Below, in pieces: positions 1 to 8,176 of a stretch of DNA of 64,000 nt. The notes below the pieces were generated by a model. It worked only from the letters and a program-made list of their open reading frames with translations. It had not been told where the DNA came from and searched no databases. Both the position numbers and the translations under genes were made by a program. Numbering within the stretch: position 1 is the first letter of the stretch; each line of letters begins with the position of its first letter. Source of the DNA: Roseiarcus sp963824475 (GTDB taxonomy: Bacteria; Pseudomonadota; Alphaproteobacteria; Rhizobiales; Beijerinckiaceae); contig CAWGPR010000007.1 in the NCBI GenBank assembly GCA_963824475.1, forward strand, positions 428,702 to 492,701, given 5' to 3'.

Positions 1-800
1 TATGCTAAGGAAGTTTTTCCGACACCGCCTAGTCCACTAATAATTCTAACTGGACTAAAGTTGTCACTTAGCCAAAGCCAAAGTTGGCTTAGCTCTTTAT
101 TGCGGCCGATAAATTGTGACAAATCTATGTCCCTTGGTGGCAAATTATTCTCAATTACCTTTGGAAGTGGCAGCGATACATCAATCTCACGAGGACCAAA
201 AACAAATTCCAACTCTTCCGACGTGACTGCCGGCTTACAAACATCTCTCTCACGAAAATATATATCGTCCTGATTGTAAGCCGCTTTACCAGTCTCTGAT
301 TTAGGAGCCGCCTTTTTAAATTGGGCAGGACGCAGCCTATCAGGTCTTTTTGGAATGAAAATCAGCCCGAAGGTGTAAGTCCTAGTGTCAATTTCGCAGG
401 TGATTGTGCGGTAGATTGTCTCAATATTGTAGCCGGTCGCACCTTGAATTCGTTTGTTAAGATCTGCTGCGTCAAAGGGTTTGTCGAAGCCTATTAAGTT
501 TCTCGAGGCGTCATCAATGCCGACCAAAAGATAGCCACCGAAAGTGTTATAAAAGGCAACGCTATCCTTCACTATTTCCGAAAGCGCAACAGCATACTGA
601 GCAGATAGCGTTTGAGACAATTTTTGAGCGGGAGGAACGGGTAGCTCTCTCTTAAAGTCCCATAGGACAGCTTCATCTTTTATGGCTACTCGGTCGCGTA
701 TTAACTGTCCAACTACCCGATTGTCGGTAGCTCCTTCTTGCACCAACCTCGAGATGTTCTTTCGGCGAACAAGTGCGCTATCGATGTCTTCGGTAACCAT
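1..800 (-). CDS. AlbA_2 (Schlafen-type) domain + P-loop NTPase protein, 3' truncated by window edge
   Basis: The reverse strand is open from an ATG at 800 to the window edge, giving 266 codons with no stop. Residues about 45-150 look like an AlbA_2 putative nucleic-acid-binding domain: 'WDFKRELP' near residue 47, then 'AFYNTFGGYLLVGIDD' near 82-97. After a linker, the last visible residues are a Walker A motif, 'GLGGVGKTSLA' (256-266), preceded by 'FIGRNKEL' as in STAND/NB-ARC NTPases. The rest lies outside the window. AlbA_2 fused to STAND ATPases occurs in anti-phage or signalling proteins, so a defence role is inferred, not shown. The gene is visibly AT-richer than its neighbours and uses AT-rich codons (AAA, ATA, TTA), which suggests horizontal acquisition. 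No strong ribosome binding site precedes the ATG. Confidence 0.75.
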   Translation of the reverse strand, partial: MVTEDIDSALVRRKNISRLVQEGATDNRVVGQLIRDRVAIKDEAVLWDFKRELPVPPAQKLSQTLSAQYAVALSEIVKDSVAFYNTFGGYLLVGIDDASRNLIGFDKPFDAADLNKRIQGATGYNIETIYRTITCEIDTRTYTFGLIFIPKRPDRLRPAQFKKAAPKSETGKAAYNQDDIYFRERDVCKPAVTSEELEFVFGPREIDVSLPLPKVIENNLPPRDIDLSQFIGRNKELSQLWLWLSDNFSPVRIISGLGGVGKTSLA

Positions 801-1200
801 GGTACGGCGGTCACTCGATTGTGTGATTCACCCCAACAGGGCTGGGCACATGCCCTTAGGAGAACACCGGGAGGTTGACCTAACAGTGATCTAGTGACAA
901 CGGCGTTGTCGGCAGCGAAAAGAAATTTATTTCTGATTGGCCACCCATCATCTGATAATTTAAACGAAGGTGCTGGTCAAGGAATGTAATGATTCGCGTG
1001 TTTTCGGAAATCACTTTACCCAACCCTCGCCTCCTCACCCGCCCGCGTCCAGCCGAACCTGCTCCCGAAGGGCTCTGGAGTTCGATTAACAACTGTTATT
1101 GTCTGTTACTGGTTGCTTTCAGAGTTGCAGAAAAGTGAGCTTAAGCTGTTGAAAAGGCTTGGACGCGCGCAATTCTGCACACCCCCAAATCGGGCCGTCC
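801..1200. other. Intergenic region, 400 bp, no convincing gene
   Basis: I see no convincing coding sequence here. The region is AT-rich next to the 1-800 gene and becomes GC-rich toward 1200. Positions 1137-1169 hold a motif of the form CTTAAGC-N-TTGAAAAGGC followed by GCGCGC, 32 bp past the stop of the DUF2147 gene. Similar motifs lie just past the stops of the minus-strand genes ending at 3133 and 43572. Confidence 0.5.
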
Positions 1201-1575
1201 TTACCTCGTCCGCGTCCAGCCGAAAAACTCGCAGATGAGCCCGCGGAGCACGCACCCGGCGGTGACGAGATGGTCGCCAGAGAGTGTCAGCTTTGCCGTG
1301 TAACGCTTGCCGTCACTAGGATTGAACGCGCTGCCGGCCCGGGCGTTCTCGCCATTTGGCTTCATGTCGAAGAATAACTGTTGGCCGATTCTGGCCGGGC
1401 CGCTCGGGTCCTTCTTCCAGGCAAGAAAGCCGCATACCGCATCGCCTCCGCAAGCTGAGAAACGAAGCTTCGCGGACCCGTCGTCGCGCGTCCATAACCC
1501 GGTCACTTGGCCGGCGATCGCCGGCGGCGCGGACGCCGCGAGGAGCGCCAGAGCGACGAGCAAAGGGCGCGTCAT
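1201..1575 (-). CDS. DUF2147 family secreted protein
   Basis: This is a 124-residue protein. I start it at the ATG at 1575, which has a GGAGGAAC ribosome binding site just upstream; longer in-frame extensions lack a signal peptide at the right place. A Sec signal peptide is clear ('LLVALALLAASAPPAIAG'). The mature part has DUF2147 hallmarks: 'GLWTRDDGSAKLRF' near the start, paired cysteines around 'SACGGDAVCGFLAW', and the C-terminal 'CVLRGLICEFFGWTR'. DUF2147 proteins are small periplasmic or exported proteins of unknown function, found near membrane or envelope genes. Cysteines at 'ACGGDAVC' and 'GCVLRGLIC' could form disulfides. Confidence 0.85.
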   Translation of the reverse strand: MTRPLLVALALLAASAPPAIAGQVTGLWTRDDGSAKLRFSACGGDAVCGFLAWKKDPSGPARIGQQLFFDMKPNGENARAGSAFNPSDGKRYTAKLTLSGDHLVTAGCVLRGLICEFFGWTRTR

Positions 1576-1633
1576 CGTTCCTCCTGCAAAAGAATCTGTC
1601 TCACCGCGTAAGGTTGGCGCATCGGGCGCCCCC

Positions 1634-2260
1634 TCATCGAGGCGAAGCCGCGAGCGGTTCGGCCCAGAGCGGACGATAGCCACCCTTGAGCGCCGCGACG
1701 GTCGAGGGCGGGGTCAGGACGTCGGCGACGACGTCCGGATCGAGCTCGGCCGGCGCGCGATAGCCGGCGAAGCTCCACGGTAAAAGCGCGCCTGAGCGCA
1801 CGGCATAAGCGCGGCGATCGCGCGCGATCATCGTTCCGTCCGGCAGATCGCCGAGCCTCGCCCGCCACAGGCGCTTCAGCCGGTTCTCGATCCGCTCGCG
1901 ATGGAGGGCCTCGTCCATCGCGTCCGCGCCGCTCGGAGCCCCGGGGAAGGCGGCCAGAAAGGCTTTCGCCGCCTGCCGGCGGCATTCGAAGCACGGGCGG
2001 TGGCCGGCGGCAAGCGCGGTCGGCTCGTCGAGAAAAAAGAGCTCGGTATAGCCCTTGGCCCACACCTCGCGCCGGCGGCCCTTGAACGCGCAGACGCAGA
2101 CGATCCAGCGCCTCGAGGTCCAGCGCCGTCCGCTCAAAGTCCGGTCGTCACGATGGAGGCGCCCGCCGCGATTGCCCATCAGCCCGCCGCGCTCGGGCGT
2201 CGCGTGAAGCTCGCCGAACGGGTCGACGCGATTTTGCAATGGCCGTGGAGCTTGCGACAT
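1634..2260 (-). CDS. Conserved hypothetical protein with RRWTSRRWI / PCFEC motifs
   Basis: The protein is 208 residues from the ATG at 2260, where it begins 'MSQAPRPLQNRVDPFGEL'. An earlier in-frame ATG at 2338 would overlap the divergent DUF1272 start by two bases, so I prefer 2260. Recognisable conserved blocks are 'GNRGGRLH', 'GRRWTSRRWIVCVCAFKGR', 'YTELFFLDEPTALAAGHRP' and 'CFECRRQAA'; the C-terminus has 'VVADVLTPPS'. As far as I recall, this family is widespread in Hyphomicrobiales and has no assigned function. The CFEC pair and nearby cysteines might bind metal, but that is speculation. Confidence 0.75.
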   Translation of the reverse strand: MSQAPRPLQNRVDPFGELHATPERGGLMGNRGGRLHRDDRTLSGRRWTSRRWIVCVCAFKGRRREVWAKGYTELFFLDEPTALAAGHRPCFECRRQAAKAFLAAFPGAPSGADAMDEALHRERIENRLKRLWRARLGDLPDGTMIARDRRAYAVRSGALLPWSFAGYRAPAELDPDVVADVLTPPSTVAALKGGYRPLWAEPLAASPR

Positions 2261-2336
2261 GCTTGGCTGACTTGGCTCGCGCTCGATGCGCGGCGGGTCC
2301 ACGCTCTCGAGGCCCTGCGTCTTTTGGGGGGCGGAC

Positions 2337-2648
2337 ATGGCGCTCGAACTTCGTCCGAATTGCGAATATTGCGACAAGGACCTGCGGCCGGACGCTACTG
2401 AGGCGCGCATCTGCGCCTACGAATGCACCTTCTGCGCCGATTGCGTCGAGCGGCATTTGAGCAATGTCTGCCCCAATTGCGGCGGCGGTTTCGCGCCCCG
2501 GCCGATCAGACCTGTGACGGAGTGGCGCCCTGGACTGTCGCTGGCCAAGCGGCCGGCCTCGACGAAACGAGTGATGCTCTCTTACAGTTGCGAGGAAATC
2601 GCCCAATTCGTTCGCGAGGTTATGGCCGTTCCCCCCGAGAAACGCTGA
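2337..2648 (+). CDS. DUF1272 domain-containing protein (zinc-ribbon-like)
   Basis: The protein is 103 residues from the ATG at 2337, with a G-rich ribosome binding site (GGGGGGCGG) upstream. It opens with the DUF1272 signature: 'MALELRPNCEYCDKDL', then 'ICAYECTFCADCVE' and 'VCPNCGGGF', which is four CxxC-type pairs and implies a treble or ribbon zinc fold. The first 60 residues carry the family domain. The C-terminal 40 residues ('VTEWRPGLSLAKRPAS' onward) are an extension relative to the usual DUF1272 length of about 60-80. The gene is divergent from the 2260 gene. Function is unknown. Confidence 0.85.
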   Translation: MALELRPNCEYCDKDLRPDATEARICAYECTFCADCVERHLSNVCPNCGGGFAPRPIRPVTEWRPGLSLAKRPASTKRVMLSYSCEEIAQFVREVMAVPPEKR

Positions 2649-2720
2649 ACCGGCTTTTGAGCTTTGAGCGCTTGGGTCGAACCGCCGCGCCTTCTACGCA
2701 ACAGAAAATTATGAAACTGC

Positions 2721-2749
2721 TTGACAAATAAAGAAATCCAAACTATGAT
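2721..2749 (+). promoter_or_regulatory. Strong sigma-70-type promoter, orphan
   Basis: TTGACA at 2721-2726, a 17-bp spacer, and TATGAT at 2744-2749. The spacer carries 'AAGAAATCC', resembling the spacers of the promoters at 20322 and 50829 (AACAGAAA..). AGAAA and TTTCT half-sites flank the -10 element, which could be an operator. No good gene follows on the plus strand before the repeat at 2880, so it may drive a small RNA or a lost gene. Confidence 0.6.
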
Positions 2750-2879
2750 TTTCTGGTAATCGGCAAAACCGAGATTCCTGATGTCCGGCTCCAAGATCGA
2801 GACGGGAGGTCGGGCTGAGGCCAAGAACGAGACCTCGGCAGTGACACGGCTGGGCGTAGAAGTTTGGGTAAATCCAGTG

Positions 2880-3035
2880 AGGACCTCATCCCGAGGAGCC
2901 CGCAAAAGCGGGCGTCTCCAAGGATGATCCAGAGTCGACGGACAGCACAAACGTCCGTGGCGTCTCCTGGAGCGTCCCCTTCGAGAAGCCCAGGGCAGGC
3001 TTTCGAGGCCGCTCCGCGGCGCCTCAGGGGTTGGG
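2880..3035. repeat. Dispersed palindromic intergenic repeat pair
   Basis: The left half (CTCATCCCGAGGAGCCCGC...GCGGGCGTCTC..AAGGATG) and right half (TTCGAGGCCGCTCCGCGGCGCCTCAGGGG) are degenerate inverted relatives of the hairpin repeat often seen between genes in Hyphomicrobiales. The inner GCCCGC-AAAA-GCGGGC at about 2900 forms a stable hairpin. The surrounding 2649-3132 interval has no supported gene. Confidence 0.5.
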
Positions 3036-3132
3036 ACGTACAAAGTTGCGCAAGGGAGGTCTTAAGCTATTGAAATAATTGGCGCGCGTAAACTTGTGCG
3101 CGTCTCGCTGGAGCCCTGCCCAGCCGTCCAAT

Positions 3133-4606
3133 CTAGCGGACCGGCGCGGCCTGTGCGCTGACCTGCGCCTCGCCGACGGTGTCGATATTGTAGACGTCGT
3201 CGCGGAAATTGGCCGGCCCGTCGCCGTTCGACCAGCCGGTGAGATAGACCCAGATCACCGGCGCCGCCTTGGCGAGGTTGATGTCGTAGCGTGCGCCTTC
3301 CTTGATCTTGGCTTGCAGCGCCGCCTTGTCCCAGCCCCCGGACGGTCCCCCGCCCGTGCCCTCGAGCAGCCACGCCGCGAGATCATAGACGCCCTGCACC
3401 CTCACGCAGCCGTGGCTCAAGAACCGGTAGTCGGCGCCGAACAGTCCCTTTGAGGGCGTGTCGTGCATATAGACGGCGAGTTTGTTGGGCATGCCGATGC
3501 GGATCGAGCCGAGTGAATTGCCGGCGCCGGAATCCTGCCTGAGTGTGTAATTGGCCGCCCGCTCCGTGCTCCAGTTGACGGACCTCGGATTGATCTCCTT
3601 GCCCGAGCCGTCGAGAATCCGGATCTTGGCGCGCGTCAGGTAGCCCGGATCGCGCTGCATCCGGGGGATGATCTCATGTCTGATGATCGATGTCGGGACC
3701 GTCCAGGTCGGGTTGAGGTTGATGACCTGGACATGGGCGGAGATCTCGGGCGAGGGATGCTCCGGGTCGCCGACGATCGCGACGTATCGGTGGACAACTC
3801 GGCCGTTCTCGATCGCCTCGACCGAGGTCGAGGGCAGGTTGACCACCACGTATCGGTCATCGAAGGAGAAATTGAGCCCTGCAATGCGGTTGGCGCTGGA
3901 GGCGAGCTCGTTGAAACGCTCCCTCGCCGGAACGTTGATCGCCTTCAGCGTCGCGCCGGAGACGATCCCGGTCTGGCGCAGCCCCATGCGCGCCTGGAAC
4001 CGCTTCACCGCCGCGGTGAGCCCTTTGTCCCAGGCGAGGGCGCTCGCTTCCCCGGGCTCCAGGTAACCTTCGATCGCCAGGCGCTTGCGCAATTTCAGGA
4101 CCGCGGGGCCCTTCGTTCCGGGGCCGACAGCAACGATGTCGGTCGGCCAGCCGCCGGCGTCGACGATCGCCGAATAGCGCTCGGACGCCTTGGCGGTGGC
4201 GAAGAAGGTGTCGGGCTGCAGCGTCGGCTCAGGATCGGCGCTAAGCGCGGTCTCGCGCGGCGGCGGATGCGGCGCGACTTTCTTCGGCTTCGGCGGCGCG
4301 GGGGTCGGGGCCGGAATGGGCGCGGCGGCTGAGGGCGGAGCGCCGGGCGTCGAATTCGGCGCCGGCCGTTGGCGCGACCGGCATGGGCATGAACGGGCTT
4401 ACGAGGCCCTGAGCAGATGCGGGGGGGCTCGCCGGATTGGCTAACGGGGTGGAAGAAGTGGTCGCAGCCGGGGGACCCGCCGGATTGGCCGGCGGCGCCG
4501 AAGAGGTCGTCACGGCGGGCGGAGTCGCCGGCGTCTGCGCCAGCGCGCCCGAGACAAGGAGAGGCAGCCCGACAAGCGCCCCCGCAATCCAAATCCGCAG
4601 CATCAT
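3133..4606 (-). pseudogene. L,D-transpeptidase (YcbB-like), interrupted by an apparent +1 frameshift in the Pro-rich linker
   Basis: The C-terminal frame (stop at 3133, open up to a TAA at 4399-4401) encodes a peptidoglycan-binding-like segment ('KRLAIEGYL', 'FQARMGL') and a YkuD L,D-transpeptidase domain. The catalytic motif is 'FLSHGCVRVQGVYDLA', with a conserved upstream His in 'YMHDTPSKGLFG'. The N-terminus lies in a different frame: ATG at 4606, signal peptide ending 'VSGALAQ', then a Pro/Ala/Thr linker; that frame stops at 4241. The two join in the linker between about 4330 and 4395, where one surplus base must be removed. The enzyme family makes 3-3 cross-links in peptidoglycan. Either it is a sequencing error or the gene is truly broken. 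The short ORFs on other frames are shadows. Confidence 0.75.
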
Positions 4607-4754
4607 GCAACAGGACCCGACACGACAGAGACGCGCTTCATGTGCGCCCGCCTCCGCTTCACTATTCCCATTAAGGTTACTAATTTATCGCCATCGCTCA
4701 AATGCTGCGGCGCCACTTGCTTTTTTGCCCATTACGCCGCGTGAGCCGAAATTG

Positions 4755-4780
4755 CAAAGGCCGCCCGAAGGCGGCCTTTG
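4755..4780 (-). terminator. Rho-independent-type hairpin
   Basis: A perfect 11-bp stem CAAAGGCCGCC / GGCGGCCTTTG with a CGAA tetraloop, 27 bp beyond the stop of the 4807 gene on the minus strand. The T-run afterwards is weak (GCAATTTCGG), so termination strength is uncertain; the hairpin is symmetric and may act on both strands. Confidence 0.6.
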
Positions 4781-4806
4781 AGAAGCGCGGACGCGCTTGT
4801 TGGCTT

Positions 4807-5010
4807 TCACTCGATGCCGGGCGAAAGCCGATTGCTGCGGGCTCGCCGGTAACCGGCGACGCCGAGACCGCAGACACAGAGCGCCATGAGCGCCCAAGCG
4901 GAGGATTCAGGAGACGCATAAGTCGCCGCCCCGTAGGGCAACCCGATGGCGAGCGCACCGTAACCCGCCGCGACCGCAATGCGACGCGGATTCACTGAGC
5001 TGGTGGACAT
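4807..5010 (-). CDS. Small protein with a PEP-CTERM-like C-terminal anchor
   Basis: This is a 67-residue ORF from the ATG at 5010 with a GGGGGTG ribosome binding site 3-9 bases upstream. After a short N-terminus comes 'YASPESSAWALMALC' and a hydrophobic stretch, then basic 'GYRRARSNR'. That resembles the PEP-CTERM sorting signal (Pro-Glu, membrane helix, Arg-rich tail), with SPES in place of PEP. An N-terminal hydrophobic segment ('IAVAAGYGALAIGLPYG') may be a signal peptide, leaving almost no mature domain. It is followed by a strong hairpin. Coding status is plausible but not certain. Confidence 0.5.
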   Translation of the reverse strand: MSTSSVNPRRIAVAAGYGALAIGLPYGAATYASPESSAWALMALCVCGLGVAGYRRARSNRLSPGIE

Positions 5011-5206
5011 GTCACCCCCAAGTCCAAACGAGACCAGTGGCGCCTGGTTAAGCGCGAACCGTGACATGACTAAGGCGTTTGTTGCGTTTGCGAATAAAAT
5101 TCTTCGCGTTGCGGTATGGCCCTGCCAAGGCGTGAATTCTGCGGCGTGCAACGTCCGCCCCACCGATGGCGACGCCGTTGTCGCGTCTATTCGGCGCCCC
5201 GAGAGT

Positions 5207-5875
5207 TCAGCCGACGATGACGATATGCAGCCGTCGGGGCCCGTGCGCGCCGAGCAATAGCGTCTGCTCGATGTCGGCCGAGCGCGACGGGCCGGTGATG
5301 AAATTGAGCGTGCGCGGCGCGCCGCCCTTGCCATAAATCCCGCGCAGCTTGGCGAACACGCCCTCGTAATCGGCCTCGATCGCCTCGCGCGGCAGGACGA
5401 CAATGTGGTTGTCGGCCAGAAAATTGAGGGTGGTCGGATTGTCCGGGCCGGAGACGAGGGCGAGCGTGCCGGTCTCGGCGATCCCGGCGAACGCGGCCGA
5501 GACGGCGTTGACGTCGCCTCCATCGGATGGCCCGTGCAGAATCTCGAGCGCCGTTTCACTCCAGGGCATGGCGGCGAGGCGCGGGTCGGCGCCCATGCGC
5601 AGCGTCGCCGGGCAATTGTTCTCGCGCAGGAAGCGCGCGATTTCCGCCGGCGCGTCCGCCCATTCCCGCACCTCGGCCGTGCTCGCCTGGGCGCGCTCCG
5701 CCTCGGCCTTGAAGATCGCGACCCTGGCCAAGACATCGCCCTGCCCGCGCCTTGGGATGACCCCGGGCGGCGCCTGCTTGAGACGCATTTCGACTTCGAA
5801 TCGGCGCGTGGCTTCATCGCCGGTGACGCCGAGCGCGCGGCAAATGCTGGCGAAGACCGCCGCGCGGGAGGTCAT
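5207..5875 (-). CDS. lutC: LutC, lactate utilization protein C
   Basis: The protein is 222 residues from the ATG at 5875, which overlaps the lutB stop by 4 bp (ATGA). It shows the LutC/YkgG fold (LUD domain): 'TGTLALVSGPDNPTTLNFLADNHIVVL' and 'LNFITGPSRSADIE' are family hallmarks. LutC is the small subunit of the LutABC iron-sulfur complex that oxidises L-lactate to pyruvate. It is the last gene of lutA-lutB-lutC, read on the minus strand, and would be translated by coupling to lutB. The region 5011-5206 upstream of the PEP-CTERM-like ORF holds nothing I can identify. Confidence 0.92.
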   Translation of the reverse strand: MTSRAAVFASICRALGVTGDEATRRFEVEMRLKQAPPGVIPRRGQGDVLARVAIFKAEAERAQASTAEVREWADAPAEIARFLRENNCPATLRMGADPRLAAMPWSETALEILHGPSDGGDVNAVSAAFAGIAETGTLALVSGPDNPTTLNFLADNHIVVLPREAIEADYEGVFAKLRGIYGKGGAPRTLNFITGPSRSADIEQTLLLGAHGPRRLHIVIVG

Positions 5876-7299
5876 CGCACCGCTCCGCTCCGCGCCCGCC
5901 ACTGGCTCTGGAACGTCGCCCCCTCCGGAGCGGCGAGGTCGCGATAGCGCGTCCAGCCGCCAGCAAAAGGAAGCCATGAGAAACGGCCTTTGCCCCGTCC
6001 GGCGAGGCGCATCGCGCGGGCGGCGAGATCCGTCGCCAGCCGATAGAGCGCCGGATGGCTGGCGAAAAACGCCCAGAACCCTAAGCCATAGCGCAGCGGC
6101 GCCGGCGACAGGCGGCGCTCGAACTCACGCTCCCGCCAATGCCGCATCATGCCGGGCAACGGAATGCGGACCGGGCACACTTCTTCGCAGCGGCCGCAGA
6201 AGGTCGAGGCGTTGGGCAATTGTCCGCCCTCGGCGACGCCGATCAGCGAGGGCGTCAGCACCGCGCCCATCGGTCCCGGATAGACCCAGCCGTAGGCATG
6301 TCCGCCAACCGCCTGATAGACCGGGCAATGGTTCATGCACGCGCCGCAGCGGATGCAACGCAGCATGTGCTCGAACTCACCGCCCAGCATCGTCGAGCGG
6401 CCATTGTCGAGAATCACGACGTGATAGGCCCGCGGGCCGTCGGGATCGCCCGACCGGCGCGGCCCGGTCGACAGTGTCGTATAGACCGAGGCGTCCTGGC
6501 CGGTCGCCGAGCGCGCCAGCACGCGCATGAGTTGCGCGGCGTCTTCCAGGGTCGGGATCACCTTTTCGATCAACGCGATGACGATGTGCGCCTGGGGCAG
6601 GATTTGCGTCAGGTCGCCGTTGCCTTCGTTGGTGACGATGATCAACGTGCCGGTTTCCGCGACGAGGAAGTTCGCGCCCGTTATGCCGACGTCGGCGGCG
6701 AGGAATTTGGCGCGCAGCACCTGGCGCGCTTCGGCCACCAATTGTTCGGGCTCCGCGAGACTGCGGTCGGCCGGCAGATCGCGATGCGCCTTGCGGAATT
6801 CCTGTTCGACGTCTTTCGCCCTGAGATGAATCGCCGGGGCGAGGATGTGGGAGGGGGTCTCGCCGCGCAATTGAATGATGTACTCGCCGAGGTCGGTTTC
6901 GACCGGCTCGATCCCGGCCGCCTCGAGGGCGTGATTGAGGCCGATTTCCTCGGCGATCATCGACTTGCCCTTGGTGACGCTCTTCGCGCCCATCGACTTG
7001 CAGAGGTCGACGATGATTGCGCGCGCTTCCTCGGCGTCCTGCGCGTAATGGACCTCGCCGCCGCTCGCGCGGACCTTGCGCTCGTAGGCCTCGAGATAAA
7101 GGTCGAGATGAGCGAGCGTGTGGTCCTTGATCGCGCGGGCGCTGTCGCGCAGCGCGTCGAATTCGGGGAGCCTTGCGACCGCGGCCGCGCGCCGGACGAC
7201 GAAATTGCCCGAAAAAGCGAGCGCGCCCTGCAGGCGCGCGTCGGTCAACGCCTCGTGGACGTTGTCCTTGAATTTGGCCGAGGTCGCGACCACGCTCAT
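5872..7299 (-). CDS. lutB: LutB, lactate utilization iron-sulfur protein
   Basis: The protein is 475 residues from the ATG at 7299 (overlapping the lutA stop by 4 bp). The N-terminal LUD domain contains 'KGKSMIAEEIGLNHALE' (111-127) and 'ANFLVAETGTL' (209-219). Two [4Fe-4S] ferredoxin motifs follow: C315-x2-C318-x2-C321-x3-C325-P and C368-x2-C371-x3-C375-P. The C-terminal region (~380-475) is the usual DUF3390-like tail. Function: electron-transferring subunit of the non-flavin L-lactate dehydrogenase LutABC on the cytoplasmic side of the membrane. The overlaps show a tight operon. Confidence 0.93.
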   Translation of the reverse strand: MSVVATSAKFKDNVHEALTDARLQGALAFSGNFVVRRAAAVARLPEFDALRDSARAIKDHTLAHLDLYLEAYERKVRASGGEVHYAQDAEEARAIIVDLCKSMGAKSVTKGKSMIAEEIGLNHALEAAGIEPVETDLGEYIIQLRGETPSHILAPAIHLRAKDVEQEFRKAHRDLPADRSLAEPEQLVAEARQVLRAKFLAADVGITGANFLVAETGTLIIVTNEGNGDLTQILPQAHIVIALIEKVIPTLEDAAQLMRVLARSATGQDASVYTTLSTGPRRSGDPDGPRAYHVVILDNGRSTMLGGEFEHMLRCIRCGACMNHCPVYQAVGGHAYGWVYPGPMGAVLTPSLIGVAEGGQLPNASTFCGRCEEVCPVRIPLPGMMRHWREREFERRLSPAPLRYGLGFWAFFASHPALYRLATDLAARAMRLAGRGKGRFSWLPFAGGWTRYRDLAAPEGATFQSQWRARSGAVR

Positions 7300-8102
7300 C
7301 GGACGGGCTCCGGCTTGCCTTCGCCGATCGCCGGCCCGTCCGCCATGCCGGCCAGAATTTCCGCGACGTGACGCGCCTTGATCGGCGAGCCCTCCCGCTG
7401 AAGCTTGCCGGCCATGTTCATGAGGCAGCCAAGATCGCCCGCGAGCACCGTATCGGCCTTCGCGCTGCGGATGTCGTCGGCTTTGCGCGCGACGATTGCG
7501 TTCGAGAGCTCGCCGTATTTGGTCGCGAACAGGCCCCCGAAGCCGCAACAGGTCTCCCCCTCGCTCAGTTCGACCAGCGTCAGGCCCTCGACCCCCGCCA
7601 GGAGCCGCCGCGGCTGCGTCTTGACGCCGAGCTCGCGCAGGCCCGCGCAGGAATCGTGATAGGCGACAGTTCCCTCATAGCGCGCTTCAACCTTGTCGAC
7701 TCCCATGACGTCGACCAGGAAGCTGATCAGTTCGTGCGATTTTTCGGCAAATCGCTCCGCCCGCTCCGCAAGATCTGGCTCGCCGGCGAACAGGTCGGGA
7801 TAGTGCTTGATGAGCATGCCGCCGCATGATCCGCTCGGCGCGACGACGTAGTCGCAGTCCTCGAACGCGTCGATGGCCTGACGCGCCAGCCTTTTCGCCG
7901 TTGCCCGGTCGCCCGAATTATACGCCGGCTGACCGCAGCAGGTTTGCTCTGGCACGACCACTTTGCAGCCGGCGTCCTCGAGCAGCTTGACCGCGGCGAA
8001 GCCGACGCTCGGTCGGATGATGTCGACGAGGCAGGTGACGAAGAGCCCGACCCGAGGCTGAGATTTCCGGGTCGGGCCTGAAGAGGCCGCCGTCGCATTC
8101 AT
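7296..8102 (-). CDS. lutA: LutA, (Fe-S)-binding lactate utilization protein A
   Basis: The protein is 268 residues, started at the ATG at 8102. An upstream in-frame extension to 8195 would run into the divergent pncB start region and lacks family sequence. It has two CCG domains (cysteine-rich, as in GlpC/HdrB/LutA): 'PEQTCCGQPAYNSGD' with 'APSGSCGGMLIKHYP' in the first, and 'DSCAGLRELG' with 'GETCCGFGGLFATKYGE' in the second. It is the first gene of lutABC. No regulator (LutR/LldR) is adjacent; the divergent gene is pncB. Confidence 0.92.
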   Translation of the reverse strand: MNATAASSGPTRKSQPRVGLFVTCLVDIIRPSVGFAAVKLLEDAGCKVVVPEQTCCGQPAYNSGDRATAKRLARQAIDAFEDCDYVVAPSGSCGGMLIKHYPDLFAGEPDLAERAERFAEKSHELISFLVDVMGVDKVEARYEGTVAYHDSCAGLRELGVKTQPRRLLAGVEGLTLVELSEGETCCGFGGLFATKYGELSNAIVARKADDIRSAKADTVLAGDLGCLMNMAGKLQREGSPIKARHVAEILAGMADGPAIGEGKPEPVR

Positions 8103-8176
8103 CTGTTCATGGCATCCTTGGCCCGAGGAGAGCGCCGCTCTTGTCGCTCTGCCGTCGCCTCCTTTAAGCTCGCATA

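Noticed and set aside
880..1092. 70-aa minus-strand ORF in the 801-1200 gap, with a 12-nt match to the end of the DUF2147 gene
   Set aside because: The match (GGCTGGACGCGG) is too short to be a duplicated gene end, and the ORF has no family, start signal or coding pattern.
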